64,000 bases of DNA from Sphaerimonospora mesophila NBRC 14179 = JCM 3151. GTDB lineage: Bacteria > Actinomycetota > Actinomycetes > Streptosporangiales > Streptosporangiaceae. Numbering within the stretch: the stretch's first letter is position 1; each line of letters starts with the position of its first letter. The stretch lies in contig BCRI01000020.1 of NCBI GenBank assembly GCA_001552515.1, positions 1 through 64,000 on the forward strand, written 5' to 3'. A program made the position numbers and the translations under genes. The notes beneath the pieces were generated by a model. That model worked only from the letters and a program-made list of their open reading frames with translations. It was not told where the DNA came from and did not search any database. Shown here one piece after another: positions 25,771 through 34,482 of the stretch.

Positions 25771-27282
25771 TCACTTGCCGAACGAGCCGTCCAGCGCCGC
25801 CGCGGAGAAGTTCTCGGGCAGCGGGAGCCCGAAGAGCACATGCAGGGCGGCGAGGAACGCGTTGCGCTCCGACTCGCCGATCGCGCCCCCGCGCCGGACC
25901 GTCTTGGCGGTGGCGGCGGCCAAGCCGAAGGCGCCGGGGAAGTCGCCGGCGGAGAGCGCCGCACAGATCTTCACGGCGGCCTTGGACGCCGTGGGCTCCG
26001 GCTCTCCGGAGGCCGCGGCCGCCGTCACGTGATCACCGGCGATCCGCCCGATCTGCTCGCCCAGCTGGGCCTTGACCGACACGGTCTCGTCCATCCGCCC
26101 CGCCACCAGCAGGGAACCGTCCAGCCACTTCGGCTCCACGCTCTGCGCCGAGCCGACCCGGGCCACCGGCAGCACCGCGACCGGCGGGCTCTCGACCTCG
26201 ACGTCGAGCGTCAGCAGGCGCAGCCACAGCAGATCGGCCGCGACCGCCTCCGACGAGGAGACCAGCGTCGCCGCCCCCGCCGCGTACTCGGCCACCGCGG
26301 TGAGCAGCGGCGTCGGCTCGACCGACACGGACACCGCGGCGGTCCCGTCCGCCGCCTCGGTGAGGCTGCGGGCCCGCAGCGCGGGCGCCCAGCGCACCTC
26401 GCCGGCCGGGTCCGCGCTCAGCACGGCGAGCGGCGCCCGGCCGAGTGAGACGGACTCGGCGGCCTCGCCGTGCCCGGCGGCCACCAGGTCGGCGAGGTAG
26501 GCCCGCATCGTCTCCTCCGGGGTCAGGCCGTCGTGCCGGCCGGCCCGTACGGCCACGCCGGTCTTGATGACCGGTGGCGTCAGCCAGCTCTCCGGGTCGG
26601 CGCCGGGCTCGTGCTCGCCGAGGCCGAAACGGATCGGCAGCCCGATGGCGTGCGCGAACTCAAGGTCGGCGACCGAGTGCGCCGGGTTGACGATGACCGC
26701 ACCGGTGCCGAACTCGGGCTTGGCCCAGTCCGCGACCCAGACGGGCAGCAGATCGCCGTGCAGCGGGTGGCGTACGAACCGGCCGCTGAAGTAGGGACGC
26801 GGCCGCACCTCGGTGCCCGCCAGCGCCTCGTGGTCGGGGTGGACCACGACGGCGCAGGCCGCGGTGAACGGCGACCAGTCGGTGGTGAAGGTGCTCAGGA
26901 AGCCGCCGCTCGCCGCGCCGGTCGCGGGATCTGCGAAGGGCAGCCGGAACTCGGCGCCCCGGGTCCGGCGCAGCGTCTTCTGCTGCTTGGCGTCCACCCG
27001 GGCCCCCCAGGAGGGCGCGGAACCCGAGGCCACGCTCGCCAGCGCGGCCGGCGAAGGCACGTAGGAGAGCGTCCACGGCCCGGCGTCGTCGTTGTCGGCG
27101 CTCACCGCGATCCGACCGGCGGACGCCAGCGCCCGCAGCAGCTCGACGACGGGGGCGGAGGGTTTCGGAGCCGGGGAGCCGGTGAGCGCACCGAGCCTCT
27201 CGCCGGCGGCCGCGACGGCCCTCAGCCGCCGCTCGTGCAGGTCGTCGACCGGCGTGCCGATCACCAGGACCTTACTCGTCAT
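25771..27282 (-). CDS. Orphan protein related to the leucyl-tRNA synthetase editing (CP1) domain
   Basis: This 503-residue protein has a central region that follows the LeuRS editing domain. FLSTFTTDWSPFTAA parallels the threonine-rich editing pocket. FVRHPLHGDLLPVWVADW and FGTGAVIVNPAHSVADLEFA parallel the strand and loop normally reading HPxTGExLPVWVAD and GTGAVMAVPAHDERD. The HDERD string is HSVAD here, so one acidic residue is lost. No HIGH or KMSKS motif is visible, so it should not aminoacylate tRNA. ATG 27282 follows GGAGA. It is encoded alone, next to an NRPS, and could be a trans-editing, resistance or amino acid-processing factor; the function is unknown. Confidence 0.75.
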   Translation of the reverse strand: MTSKVLVIGTPVDDLHERRLRAVAAAGERLGALTGSPAPKPSAPVVELLRALASAGRIAVSADNDDAGPWTLSYVPSPAALASVASGSAPSWGARVDAKQQKTLRRTRGAEFRLPFADPATGAASGGFLSTFTTDWSPFTAACAVVVHPDHEALAGTEVRPRPYFSGRFVRHPLHGDLLPVWVADWAKPEFGTGAVIVNPAHSVADLEFAHAIGLPIRFGLGEHEPGADPESWLTPPVIKTGVAVRAGRHDGLTPEETMRAYLADLVAAGHGEAAESVSLGRAPLAVLSADPAGEVRWAPALRARSLTEAADGTAAVSVSVEPTPLLTAVAEYAAGAATLVSSSEAVAADLLWLRLLTLDVEVESPPVAVLPVARVGSAQSVEPKWLDGSLLVAGRMDETVSVKAQLGEQIGRIAGDHVTAAAASGEPEPTASKAAVKICAALSAGDFPGAFGLAAATAKTVRRGGAIGESERNAFLAALHVLFGLPLPENFSAAALDGSFGK

Positions 27283-27488
27283 GTTCGTCTCCACACGGGT
27301 GCCTTCGAGTTTACGCAGGCATGTTAAAGCGTCTGACGACATGTCGGCCGACGAAACGTCGAGGGAGGTGCGGGATCCGACGCGGTGAGCGTCAAGAACG
27401 TACAAGACGTGGCCGCCGGGAGTCGGCACGGTAGAGCGGGCAGAGCCGACAGGACTGCCCGAGGTCTCACCGGTTTGGAGCGGGCACA

Positions 27489-30400
27489 GTGGTCGTTGAT
27501 CAGGTTTCGCAGGCGTCAGCGCGGGTTCCCCTGTCGGTCGGACAGGAGCAGCTCTGGTTTCTGGAGCAGATGGCGCCCGGGCTCGCGACGTACAACGTCG
27601 CGGTCGCCCACCGGATTCACGGCCCGCTGGACCGTCGGGCGCTGGGCGCCGCCCTCACCGAGTTGGTACGGCGGCACGAGTCGCTGCGCGGGACCGTGAG
27701 CACGCTCGACGGGACGCCCGGAATGGTGTTCGCCCCGCCGTCCGCCGTGGACCTGCCGGTCGGCCTGCTCGACGAGGAGACCCCCGAGGCGTGCGAGGCC
27801 CGGCTCTCGAAGGAGCTGCGCGAGCACGTCTCCCGGTCCTTCGACCTGGTGGGCGGGCCGTTGTACCGGTTCAAGCTGTTCCGCCTCTCGGCGGAGGAGC
27901 ATGTGCTGTCGCTCGTCTTCCACCACATCGTCACCGACGGGTGGTCGACCAGCCTGATATTGCGGCAGCTCCAGGACGCCTACGCCGCGGCGCTCCGCGC
28001 CGAAGCACCGGAGGGCGAGCCGGGCGGCGCGGCGGCGGTCGAGCCGGCGTCGGTGCGCTTCGCCGACTTCGCCGCCGAGCAGCGCGCCGCTCTCGACAGC
28101 GGTGAGCTGGAGGAGCAGCTCGAGTACTGGCGGCAGCGGCTGGACGGCGTCACTCCGCTGGAGCTGCCGGCCGACCGGCCGCGCCCCGCGGAACCCAGCT
28201 TCGCCGCCGGTACGTCGAGCACCGACCTGCCGCCGGAGCTGCTCGCGGCGGCGCGCGCGCTCGCCGAGGCCGAGGGCGTGTCGCTGTTCATGGTCCTGGC
28301 CGCCGCGCTGGCCGTGGTCCTGGGGCGGTACACCGGCGAGGAGGACGTCTCGTTCGGCACCGCGACGCTCGGCCGGACCGACCCGGAACTCGAGCAGGTC
28401 GTCGGGTACTTCACCAACATGGTGGTGCTCCGCACCGGCCTCCAGGACGACCCCACCTTCCGGGAGCTGCTGGCCCGGATCTCCGACACCCTGCTGGACG
28501 CCTACGACAACCAGGACGTGCCCTTCGAACGCGTCGTCGACCGCCTCCGGCCGCATCGCGATCCCGGCCGCAACCCGCTGTTCGGCGTCTGCGTCCAGTT
28601 CCTGACCGAGCAGACCGCCGGCACCGGGCTGGACCTGCCGGGGCTGACCACCGAACCCGTCGAGATGCCGTCGCTCGGTGCGCGCTTCGATCTCGCGCTG
28701 ACCTTCGTCGAGTCGGCCGACAAGCTGCGGCTGCTCGCCGAGTACGCCCTCGACCTTTTCGACGACTGGCGGATCGAGGCGCTCGCCCGCCACCTGGCAC
28801 AGGCGTTGAGGGCGGCCTGCGCGGAGCCCTCCCGGCGGGTGTCGGAGCTGGCGCTGCTCGACGACGCGGAGATCGAGGAGCTTCTCGCCGCCGGCACCGG
28901 CGAGATGCTCGCCCACGCCGACGAGCCGGTGCACGCGGCGATCGCCCGGCGCGCGCTGGAGCAGCCCGACCACGTCGCCGCGATGTACGAGGACGACAGC
29001 CTGACCTACCGGGAGCTGGAGCAGCGGGCGTTCGAGCTCGCCGCGTTCCTGCGCGGCCGCGGGGTGCGGCACGGACAGGTCGTCGCGGTGGCCATGGAGC
29101 GCGACCTCGACGCGCTCGTCACGCTGCTCGCCGTGCTGAAGACCGGAGCGGCGTACGCGATCCTGGACCCCTCGCATCCCACGAGCCGGCTGGAGTACAT
29201 GCTCAGGGACACGGCGGCGCCGCTGGTGCTGACGCAGAGCCGGGTTCGGGACGGCATACCGGACTCGGAGAGCTGGTCGGTCATCGAGGTCGACCGGGAG
29301 CGGGAGGCGATCGCCAAGGCGGGAATCGACTGCGAGGTGTGGGCCGAGGAGGCCGGTCGCGACTCCCTGGCCTATGTGATCTACACCTCCGGCTCGACCG
29401 GCCGGCCCAAGGGGGTGCTCATCGAGCACCGGGCGCTGCAGTCGTTCATCGCCTCCTACCGGCGGGTGTTCGACCTCCGACCGGACGACCGGATGCTCCA
29501 GCTGGCCGCGCTGGCCTTCGACATGTCCCAGGGTGAGATCTTCGCGGGTCTCACCGCCGGGGCGAGTCTGGTCCTGGTCGACAAGGAGACCGGCGCCTCG
29601 CCCGACGCGCTCGCGGCGCTCATGCGGGCGCGGGAGGTCACCTACATATGCATGTCGCCGGCGATGCTGGCGCTGGTCGAGGGCGGGCCGTACCCGCGGC
29701 TGCGGAAGATCATGGCGGGCGGTGAGGCGGTGCCCGCCGAGATGGTCGCCAAGTGGAACCTGCCGGGGCGCCGGCTGATCAACTGCTACGGGCCCACCGA
29801 AGCCGCCGTCGGCTGCACTTCCTACGAGTGCCCGCACGAGCCGGCCCGCAGCGCTCCGCCGATCGGCACGCCGTTCACCGACCGGCGCATGTACGTGGTC
29901 GACAAGGCCGGCCGGCTCGTGCCGCGCGGTGTCCCGGGAGAGCTGCTGATCGGCGGCGAGGAGGGCCTGGCACGCGGGTACCTCAACCGGCCGGATCTGA
30001 CGGCCGAGGCGTTCGTCGAGGACCCGTTCCACCCCGGCGGCCGGGTCTACCGCAGCGGCGACCTCGTCCGCTGGAACCGGGACTACCAGCTGGAGTTCCT
30101 CGGCCGGGGCGACGGCCAGGTGAAGCTGCGGGGACTGCGGATCGAGCTGGAGGAGATCGAGTCCGCGCTGATGTCGCATCCCGACGTCGGCGTCGGCGCG
30201 GTGACGCTGCGGCCGGACCGGCGGGGTGAGAACCGCCTGGTCGGCTATACGTCGCCGGCCGCCGACCGGGTCCCGGACGCGGCCGAGCTGCGCGCGTATC
30301 TGGCCGAGCGGCTGCCCGAGTACATGATCCCGACCGCGTGGGTGGCGCTGGACAGCCTGCCGCTGACCACGGCACGGAAGGTGGACCGCAAGGCCCTGCC

Positions 30401-30722
30401 GGATCCGGAGGACGCCGACCCCGAGGAGGACTACGTCGCCCCGCGGGGCGGTACGGAGGAGGCGGTCGCCCGCATCTACGCCGAGGTGCTCGAGGTGGAG
30501 CGGGTGAGCGCGACGGCGGCCTTCTTCGCGGTCGGCGGCAACTCGCTGCAGGCGATGCGCGTGGTCAGCCGCCTCGGCAAGGAGTTCGGGGTGAAGATCC
30601 GGCTGCGGGCGATGTTCGCCGACGCCACGGCGCGTTCGGTCGCGGCGGAGGTGGACCGGCTGGTGGCGGAGAAGTCCGCGAAGCAGACGGGCGCCGGCGT
30701 GGGGACCGGCCGTGTCCGCTGA
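27489..30722 (+). CDS. NRPS module: condensation-adenylation-PCP
   Basis: This 1077-residue module has a C domain at about 10-440 (HHIVTDG at 145-151), an A domain at about 480-960 (IYTSGSTGRPKG, INCYGPTE, YRSGDLVRW) and a PCP (Ser1019 in VGGNSLQAM). Aligning by hand to GrsA numbering gives pocket residues D235 M236 G239 C278 I299 A301 C322 V330 G331, with Lys in the last motif. I do not recognise the substrate for that set. The start is GTG 27489. The C domain implies condensation with an upstream acyl or aminoacyl donor. The discrete thioesterase gene overlaps its end and probably releases the product. Confidence 0.93.
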   Translation: MVVDQVSQASARVPLSVGQEQLWFLEQMAPGLATYNVAVAHRIHGPLDRRALGAALTELVRRHESLRGTVSTLDGTPGMVFAPPSAVDLPVGLLDEETPEACEARLSKELREHVSRSFDLVGGPLYRFKLFRLSAEEHVLSLVFHHIVTDGWSTSLILRQLQDAYAAALRAEAPEGEPGGAAAVEPASVRFADFAAEQRAALDSGELEEQLEYWRQRLDGVTPLELPADRPRPAEPSFAAGTSSTDLPPELLAAARALAEAEGVSLFMVLAAALAVVLGRYTGEEDVSFGTATLGRTDPELEQVVGYFTNMVVLRTGLQDDPTFRELLARISDTLLDAYDNQDVPFERVVDRLRPHRDPGRNPLFGVCVQFLTEQTAGTGLDLPGLTTEPVEMPSLGARFDLALTFVESADKLRLLAEYALDLFDDWRIEALARHLAQALRAACAEPSRRVSELALLDDAEIEELLAAGTGEMLAHADEPVHAAIARRALEQPDHVAAMYEDDSLTYRELEQRAFELAAFLRGRGVRHGQVVAVAMERDLDALVTLLAVLKTGAAYAILDPSHPTSRLEYMLRDTAAPLVLTQSRVRDGIPDSESWSVIEVDREREAIAKAGIDCEVWAEEAGRDSLAYVIYTSGSTGRPKGVLIEHRALQSFIASYRRVFDLRPDDRMLQLAALAFDMSQGEIFAGLTAGASLVLVDKETGASPDALAALMRAREVTYICMSPAMLALVEGGPYPRLRKIMAGGEAVPAEMVAKWNLPGRRLINCYGPTEAAVGCTSYECPHEPARSAPPIGTPFTDRRMYVVDKAGRLVPRGVPGELLIGGEEGLARGYLNRPDLTAEAFVEDPFHPGGRVYRSGDLVRWNRDYQLEFLGRGDGQVKLRGLRIELEEIESALMSHPDVGVGAVTLRPDRRGENRLVGYTSPAADRVPDAAELRAYLAERLPEYMIPTAWVALDSLPLTTARKVDRKALPDPEDADPEEDYVAPRGGTEEAVARIYAEVLEVERVSATAAFFAVGGNSLQAMRVVSRLGKEFGVKIRLRAMFADATARSVAAEVDRLVAEKSAKQTGAGVGTGRVR

Positions 30723-31539
30723 TCTCCTGCTGCCGTTCTGCGGCGGCGACGAACTGCCGCCGCTGTACTGCGTGCACTCCGCCTCCGGTTCCGCCTACAC
30801 CTACCTGCCGCTGGCCGGGCTGCTCGGCGGCCGGCCGGTGGTGGGCATCGAGGCGCCCGGCTACGACGGCGACGGCCTGCCGCCCACCGATCTGCGCCGG
30901 CTCGCGGACGGCTACGCCCGCACGGTCGACGACGACCGCGCGGGGCGGGAGGTGTGCCTGCTCGGCTGGTCGATGGGCGGCTCGGTCGCCTGGGCCATGG
31001 CCCACCGGCTGCTGGCCCGGGGGTGTCCGGTGGCCCTCGTGGTGCTGGTCGACGCACTGATGCACCACGCGGAACCGGTCCCGTCGAGGGAGGCGGTGCT
31101 GGCCGGGTTCGCCGTCAACCTGGTCAGGGAGGCGGGGGAGGGCCGGGCCGGGGAGGCCGTGGCCGACGCGTTGCGTGCGTGGCCGGCGGACGCGCCGGCC
31201 GAGGACGCCTGGCGTCTCCTCCGCCGGGCCGGTCTGATCCCCGAGGATCTGGACGGCGAGACCCTGGGCCGCCGGTTCGAGGTCTTCCGGCGCAACGTCG
31301 AGGCCCTGCACGGGTACGCGCCCGAGCCCGGCTACCCCGGGCCGGTGCTGGTCGTCGAGAGCGAGGGCTCGCCGCGCGGGCCGCTGCGGTGGACGGACGT
31401 GGCGCGGGACGTGCGCACGGTCACCGTGCCCGGCGACCACTTCTCGATGTGGCGCGGGGCGGGCCTGACGGCGCTGGGCGCGGCCGTCCGGGAGACGCTG
31501 CGCGAGGTGTCGTCCATGCGGCCGGAAGGAGCGCGGTGA
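30712..31539 (+). CDS. Discrete thioesterase, type I-like
   Basis: This 275-residue alpha/beta hydrolase has LYCVHSASGSAYTYLPLA near the N-terminus, nucleophile Ser in LLGWSMGGSVAW and catalytic His in VPGDHFSMW. This pattern matches terminal thioesterase domains of NRPS lines more than type II editing enzymes. GTG 30712 lies inside the NRPS gene end, an 11-base overlap, as if a fused domain had separated. It most likely offloads the chain from the PCP by hydrolysis or cyclisation. The exporter gene follows with a one-base overlap. Confidence 0.9.
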   Translation: MSADLLLPFCGGDELPPLYCVHSASGSAYTYLPLAGLLGGRPVVGIEAPGYDGDGLPPTDLRRLADGYARTVDDDRAGREVCLLGWSMGGSVAWAMAHRLLARGCPVALVVLVDALMHHAEPVPSREAVLAGFAVNLVREAGEGRAGEAVADALRAWPADAPAEDAWRLLRRAGLIPEDLDGETLGRRFEVFRRNVEALHGYAPEPGYPGPVLVVESEGSPRGPLRWTDVARDVRTVTVPGDHFSMWRGAGLTALGAAVRETLREVSSMRPEGAR

Positions 31540-32846
31540 TGACCACGCAGACCCCCGCGTCCACGGACGGGACCGCGGCCGGACCGAGCCTGTGGCGCAA
31601 CCGGGACTTCCTCACCTTCTGGTCCGGGGAGACCTTCTCGCTGTTCGGCGCCCAGATCACCGTGCTGGCGCTGCCGCTGACCGCGGTGATCACCCTGGAC
31701 GCGCAGCCCGAGGAGCTCGGCGTCCTGCGGTTCCTGCAGATGATTCCGTATCTGCTGCTCGGGCCGCTGTTCGGGGTCTGGGTCGACCGCCATCGCCGGC
31801 GTACGGCGATGATCGGGGCGAACACCCTCCGCCTGGTGCTGATCGGGCTGGTGCCGCTGCTGGCCTGGCTCGGCCGGCTGGACATGCCGTGGCTGCTGGT
31901 GATCACCTTCGGTGTGGGCATCGGCGCGGTGCTCTTCGACATCAGCTGGATGTCGTTCGTTCCCACGCTGATCCGCGACCCCGACTACCTGGTCGACGCC
32001 AACTCCAAGCTGGCGACCACCTCCGCGAGCGCGGACGCGGTCGGGCCCGGCCTGGCGGGATCGCTGGTGAACCTGCTGACGGCACCGGTCGCGATGGCCG
32101 TCAACGCCGGGACGTACCTCGGCTCGGTGATCTCGCTGCTGCTGATCCGCGCCAGGGAGGAGCCTCCGGCTCCGGCCGCGCCTGGGCGGCGGATCAGCAC
32201 CGAGCTGGTGCAGGGACTGAAGTTCGTCGTGGGCAACCGCCTGGTGCGGTGGATCGCGTTGGTCGGCGGCCTGGCGAACTTCTTCCTCTCCGCGACGCAG
32301 CCGATGTTCATCCTGTACGCCGTGCGCGATCGGAACGTCCCGGCCTCGGTGCTGGGCCTGATCTTCTCTGTCGGCGCCTGCGGCGGGATCATCGGCGGCA
32401 TCGTGTGCCGGCGGCTGACCCAGCGGCTGCCTCTCGGGCGCGTCTACGCCTGGGCGCTGGTCGTGGCGTTCGTGCCGATGCTGCTCCTGCCGGCCGCGGC
32501 CGGCCCGGATGTCCTGGTGGACACGCTGTTCACGATCGCGTGGTTCCTCGGGCCGCTGGGACTGACGACCGTCAACATCCTGATCATCAGTATCCGGCAG
32601 AACGTCACGCCGCCCGTCCTCCTCGGGCGGATGAACGCGGCGGTGCGTGCCGTGATGTTCGGGCTCGGCGCGCTCGGCGGCCTGCTCGCGGGGCTGCTCG
32701 CGGGCGGCCTCGGGGTGCATCAGACCCTGTGGGCGTCGACCGCAGGCTCGGTGGTCTTCGTCCTGTGCGGGGTGCTGCTCTCGCCGCTCAGCCGCTTGCG
32801 GTCGATGCCGGAGACGGAGGCCGAGCCGGAGACCGAGCGTGCGTAA
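31539..32846 (+). CDS. MFS exporter, EntS-like
   Basis: This is a 435-residue major facilitator protein with about 12 membrane segments. WRNRDFLTFWSGETFSLFGAQI at the start and GVWVDRHRRRTAMI in the first cytoplasmic loop are typical of the enterobactin-exporter-like branch. It follows the NRPS and thioesterase genes closely (TGATG overlap, GGAAGGAG ribosome site) and is probably the product efflux pump and part of self-resistance. Its last 127 bases overlap the convergent AraC-type regulator gene. Confidence 0.92.
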   Translation: MTTQTPASTDGTAAGPSLWRNRDFLTFWSGETFSLFGAQITVLALPLTAVITLDAQPEELGVLRFLQMIPYLLLGPLFGVWVDRHRRRTAMIGANTLRLVLIGLVPLLAWLGRLDMPWLLVITFGVGIGAVLFDISWMSFVPTLIRDPDYLVDANSKLATTSASADAVGPGLAGSLVNLLTAPVAMAVNAGTYLGSVISLLLIRAREEPPAPAAPGRRISTELVQGLKFVVGNRLVRWIALVGGLANFFLSATQPMFILYAVRDRNVPASVLGLIFSVGACGGIIGGIVCRRLTQRLPLGRVYAWALVVAFVPMLLLPAAAGPDVLVDTLFTIAWFLGPLGLTTVNILIISIRQNVTPPVLLGRMNAAVRAVMFGLGALGGLLAGLLAGGLGVHQTLWASTAGSVVFVLCGVLLSPLSRLRSMPETEAEPETERA

Positions 32847-33625
32847 CGGCCCGGGCTGGTTCCCAGCGTGTTGCGGAAGTGGCGGGCGAAGTGCGACTGG
32901 TCGTAGAAGCCGGTGGCAGCCGCGACGAGTCCCGGTGGCATGCCCTCCAGCAGCAGTTCCCGCGCCCGGTCCACCCTGCGGCTCGTCAGGTACTGATGCG
33001 GGGCCAGGCCGAATTCCCTGGTGAATGAGCGGACGAGCTGCGTGGCGTGCGTGTGCAGCAGTTCCGACGCCTCCGCCAGGGTCAGGCCCTCCACCAGCCG
33101 GGCGTCGATCAGATCGCGGAGCCGCCGCGCGATCGTCGAGGTCGGCCTGCGCGACCTGTGCGGGGCACCCCTCAGATGTTCGCGCAGGCGTTCCGCGATG
33201 AACCCCAGCCGGCTCTCGGCCTCCAGGGCCTCGCCGTCCCGGTTCAGCGCGACGTGCAGCAGATCGATCCGCTGCCGCAGCTTCGGGTCCACGATCACCG
33301 GCCTGGTCGCGGCGGCGCCGATGAGTTCGTCGCCCAGCAAAGCCGGATCCAGATACACCACCCGCTTCCGGAACCCGTGCGGGGAAACCGAATCGCCGTT
33401 GTGCGCGACCTGCGGCGGGAGAAGCGTGACGAGCTGGTCCAGCGCGCTGTGTTCATGGCGGTCCACATCGAAACGAACAATGCCGTCGTCGACGATGAGG
33501 AGCGTCCACGCCGTATGCGTGTGCATCGGATAGACGTGATCGGTTATCCGCGCATGAAGCACTTCTCTGATTCCGCATACGGGAGGCCGCCAGGCGGCGA
33601 CCTCCCGGCTCTTGACCGTGGGCAC
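32720..33625 (-). CDS. AraC-family transcriptional regulator
   Basis: This 301-residue regulator has an N-terminal cupin-like sensor domain (MHTHTAWTLLIVDDG) and a C-terminal double helix-turn-helix. The second helix-turn-helix reads GFYDQSHFARHFRNTLGTSPGRYAR. About 45 residues past that normal family end are antisense to the MFS gene and have low-complexity composition. It is the last gene of a leftward group with the SDR and PP-loop genes and may control the flanking operons. The effector is unknown; cupin-type AraC proteins often sense small organic molecules. Confidence 0.88.
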   Translation of the reverse strand: MPTVKSREVAAWRPPVCGIREVLHARITDHVYPMHTHTAWTLLIVDDGIVRFDVDRHEHSALDQLVTLLPPQVAHNGDSVSPHGFRKRVVYLDPALLGDELIGAAATRPVIVDPKLRQRIDLLHVALNRDGEALEAESRLGFIAERLREHLRGAPHRSRRPTSTIARRLRDLIDARLVEGLTLAEASELLHTHATQLVRSFTREFGLAPHQYLTSRRVDRARELLLEGMPPGLVAAATGFYDQSHFARHFRNTLGTSPGRYARSVSGSASVSGIDRKRLSGESSTPHRTKTTEPAVDAHRV

Positions 33626-33689
33626 GATCGAATTTTATCAAGAATGCGCATTTCCGATAAACGCGATGTGTGCTCCGCCGCCGGCCGCG

Positions 33690-34463
33690 TCACAGGCTGC
33701 GAACGTAGCCGCCGTCGCAGCGCATCGCGGTCCCCGTTATGTAGGAGGCCTGCTCGCTGCACAGGAAGGCGGCGGCCGCCGCGAACTCGGCCGGTCGGCC
33801 GTAGCGACCCGCGGGAATGGCCGCGAGCGAGGCCCGCCGCACCTCGGCGAGGCTGCGGCCGGTGCGCTCGGCGTTGGCGGTGTCGATCGCCGTGGTGCGC
33901 TCGGTCTCGACCCGGCCGGGCAGCAGGAGGTTCACCGTCACCCCGTCCGCCGCGACCTCGGCGGCCAGGGTCTTGAGATAGCCGGCCAGGGCGGCGCGGC
34001 CCAGGTTGGAGAGCGCCAGATCGGGGATCGGAGCGGCGATCCCGCTGGACCCGACCGCGAGAATGCGGCCCCAGCCCCGTTCCCGCATCGCCGGCAGCGC
34101 CAGTGCCACCAGGCGCAGCTGCTGACGCAGCGTGGCGTCCAGCGCGGCGTCCACCTCGGCCAGGCCGAGACCGCTCGCCGGACCCGGCTTGGGGCCGGGT
34201 CCGTTGAGAACGAGCACGTCAGGCGGGCCGAAGGCGGCGACCGTCGCCTCCAGCAGCCGGGCCGGGCCGTCCTCGGCCAGCAGATCCACCTCGACGCCCG
34301 CGGCGGCGGGTAGCCGGGCGGCGATCCGCCTGGCCAGCTCCCCGCGCCGTCCGCAGACCACCGTCCTGGCCCCCTCCGCCGCCAGCGTCCGGGCGATCGC
34401 CTCTCCCAGCCCGCTCGTCGAGGAGCATACGAGCGCGGTACGCCCGGAAAGTCCTAGATCCAT
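33690..34463 (-). CDS. Atypical short-chain dehydrogenase lacking the catalytic Tyr
   Basis: This 257-residue Rossmann protein ends in the SDR hallmark ITGTAMRCDGGYVRSL. The coenzyme loop is CSSTSGLGEAIAR. Where active SDRs have Y-x-x-x-K, this one reads PDLALSNLGRAALAG, so both Tyr and Lys are missing, and the usual NNAG is LNGPGP. A known SDR branch with ALSN in this place has uncertain chemistry. It may be an isomerase or dehydratase-like variant or a binding protein. It lies 20 bases after the PP-loop gene in one operon. Confidence 0.85.
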   Translation of the reverse strand: MDLGLSGRTALVCSSTSGLGEAIARTLAAEGARTVVCGRRGELARRIAARLPAAAGVEVDLLAEDGPARLLEATVAAFGPPDVLVLNGPGPKPGPASGLGLAEVDAALDATLRQQLRLVALALPAMRERGWGRILAVGSSGIAAPIPDLALSNLGRAALAGYLKTLAAEVAADGVTVNLLLPGRVETERTTAIDTANAERTGRSLAEVRRASLAAIPAGRYGRPAEFAAAAAFLCSEQASYITGTAMRCDGGYVRSL

Positions 34464-34482
34464 GGGCGTGTCCCGGCGATGG

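Noticed and set aside
33643-33652. AATGCGCATT palindrome upstream of the AraC gene, like the arms of the operator at 62669
   Set aside because: Only ten bases are shared, the genes are unrelated, and chance occurrence is likely.
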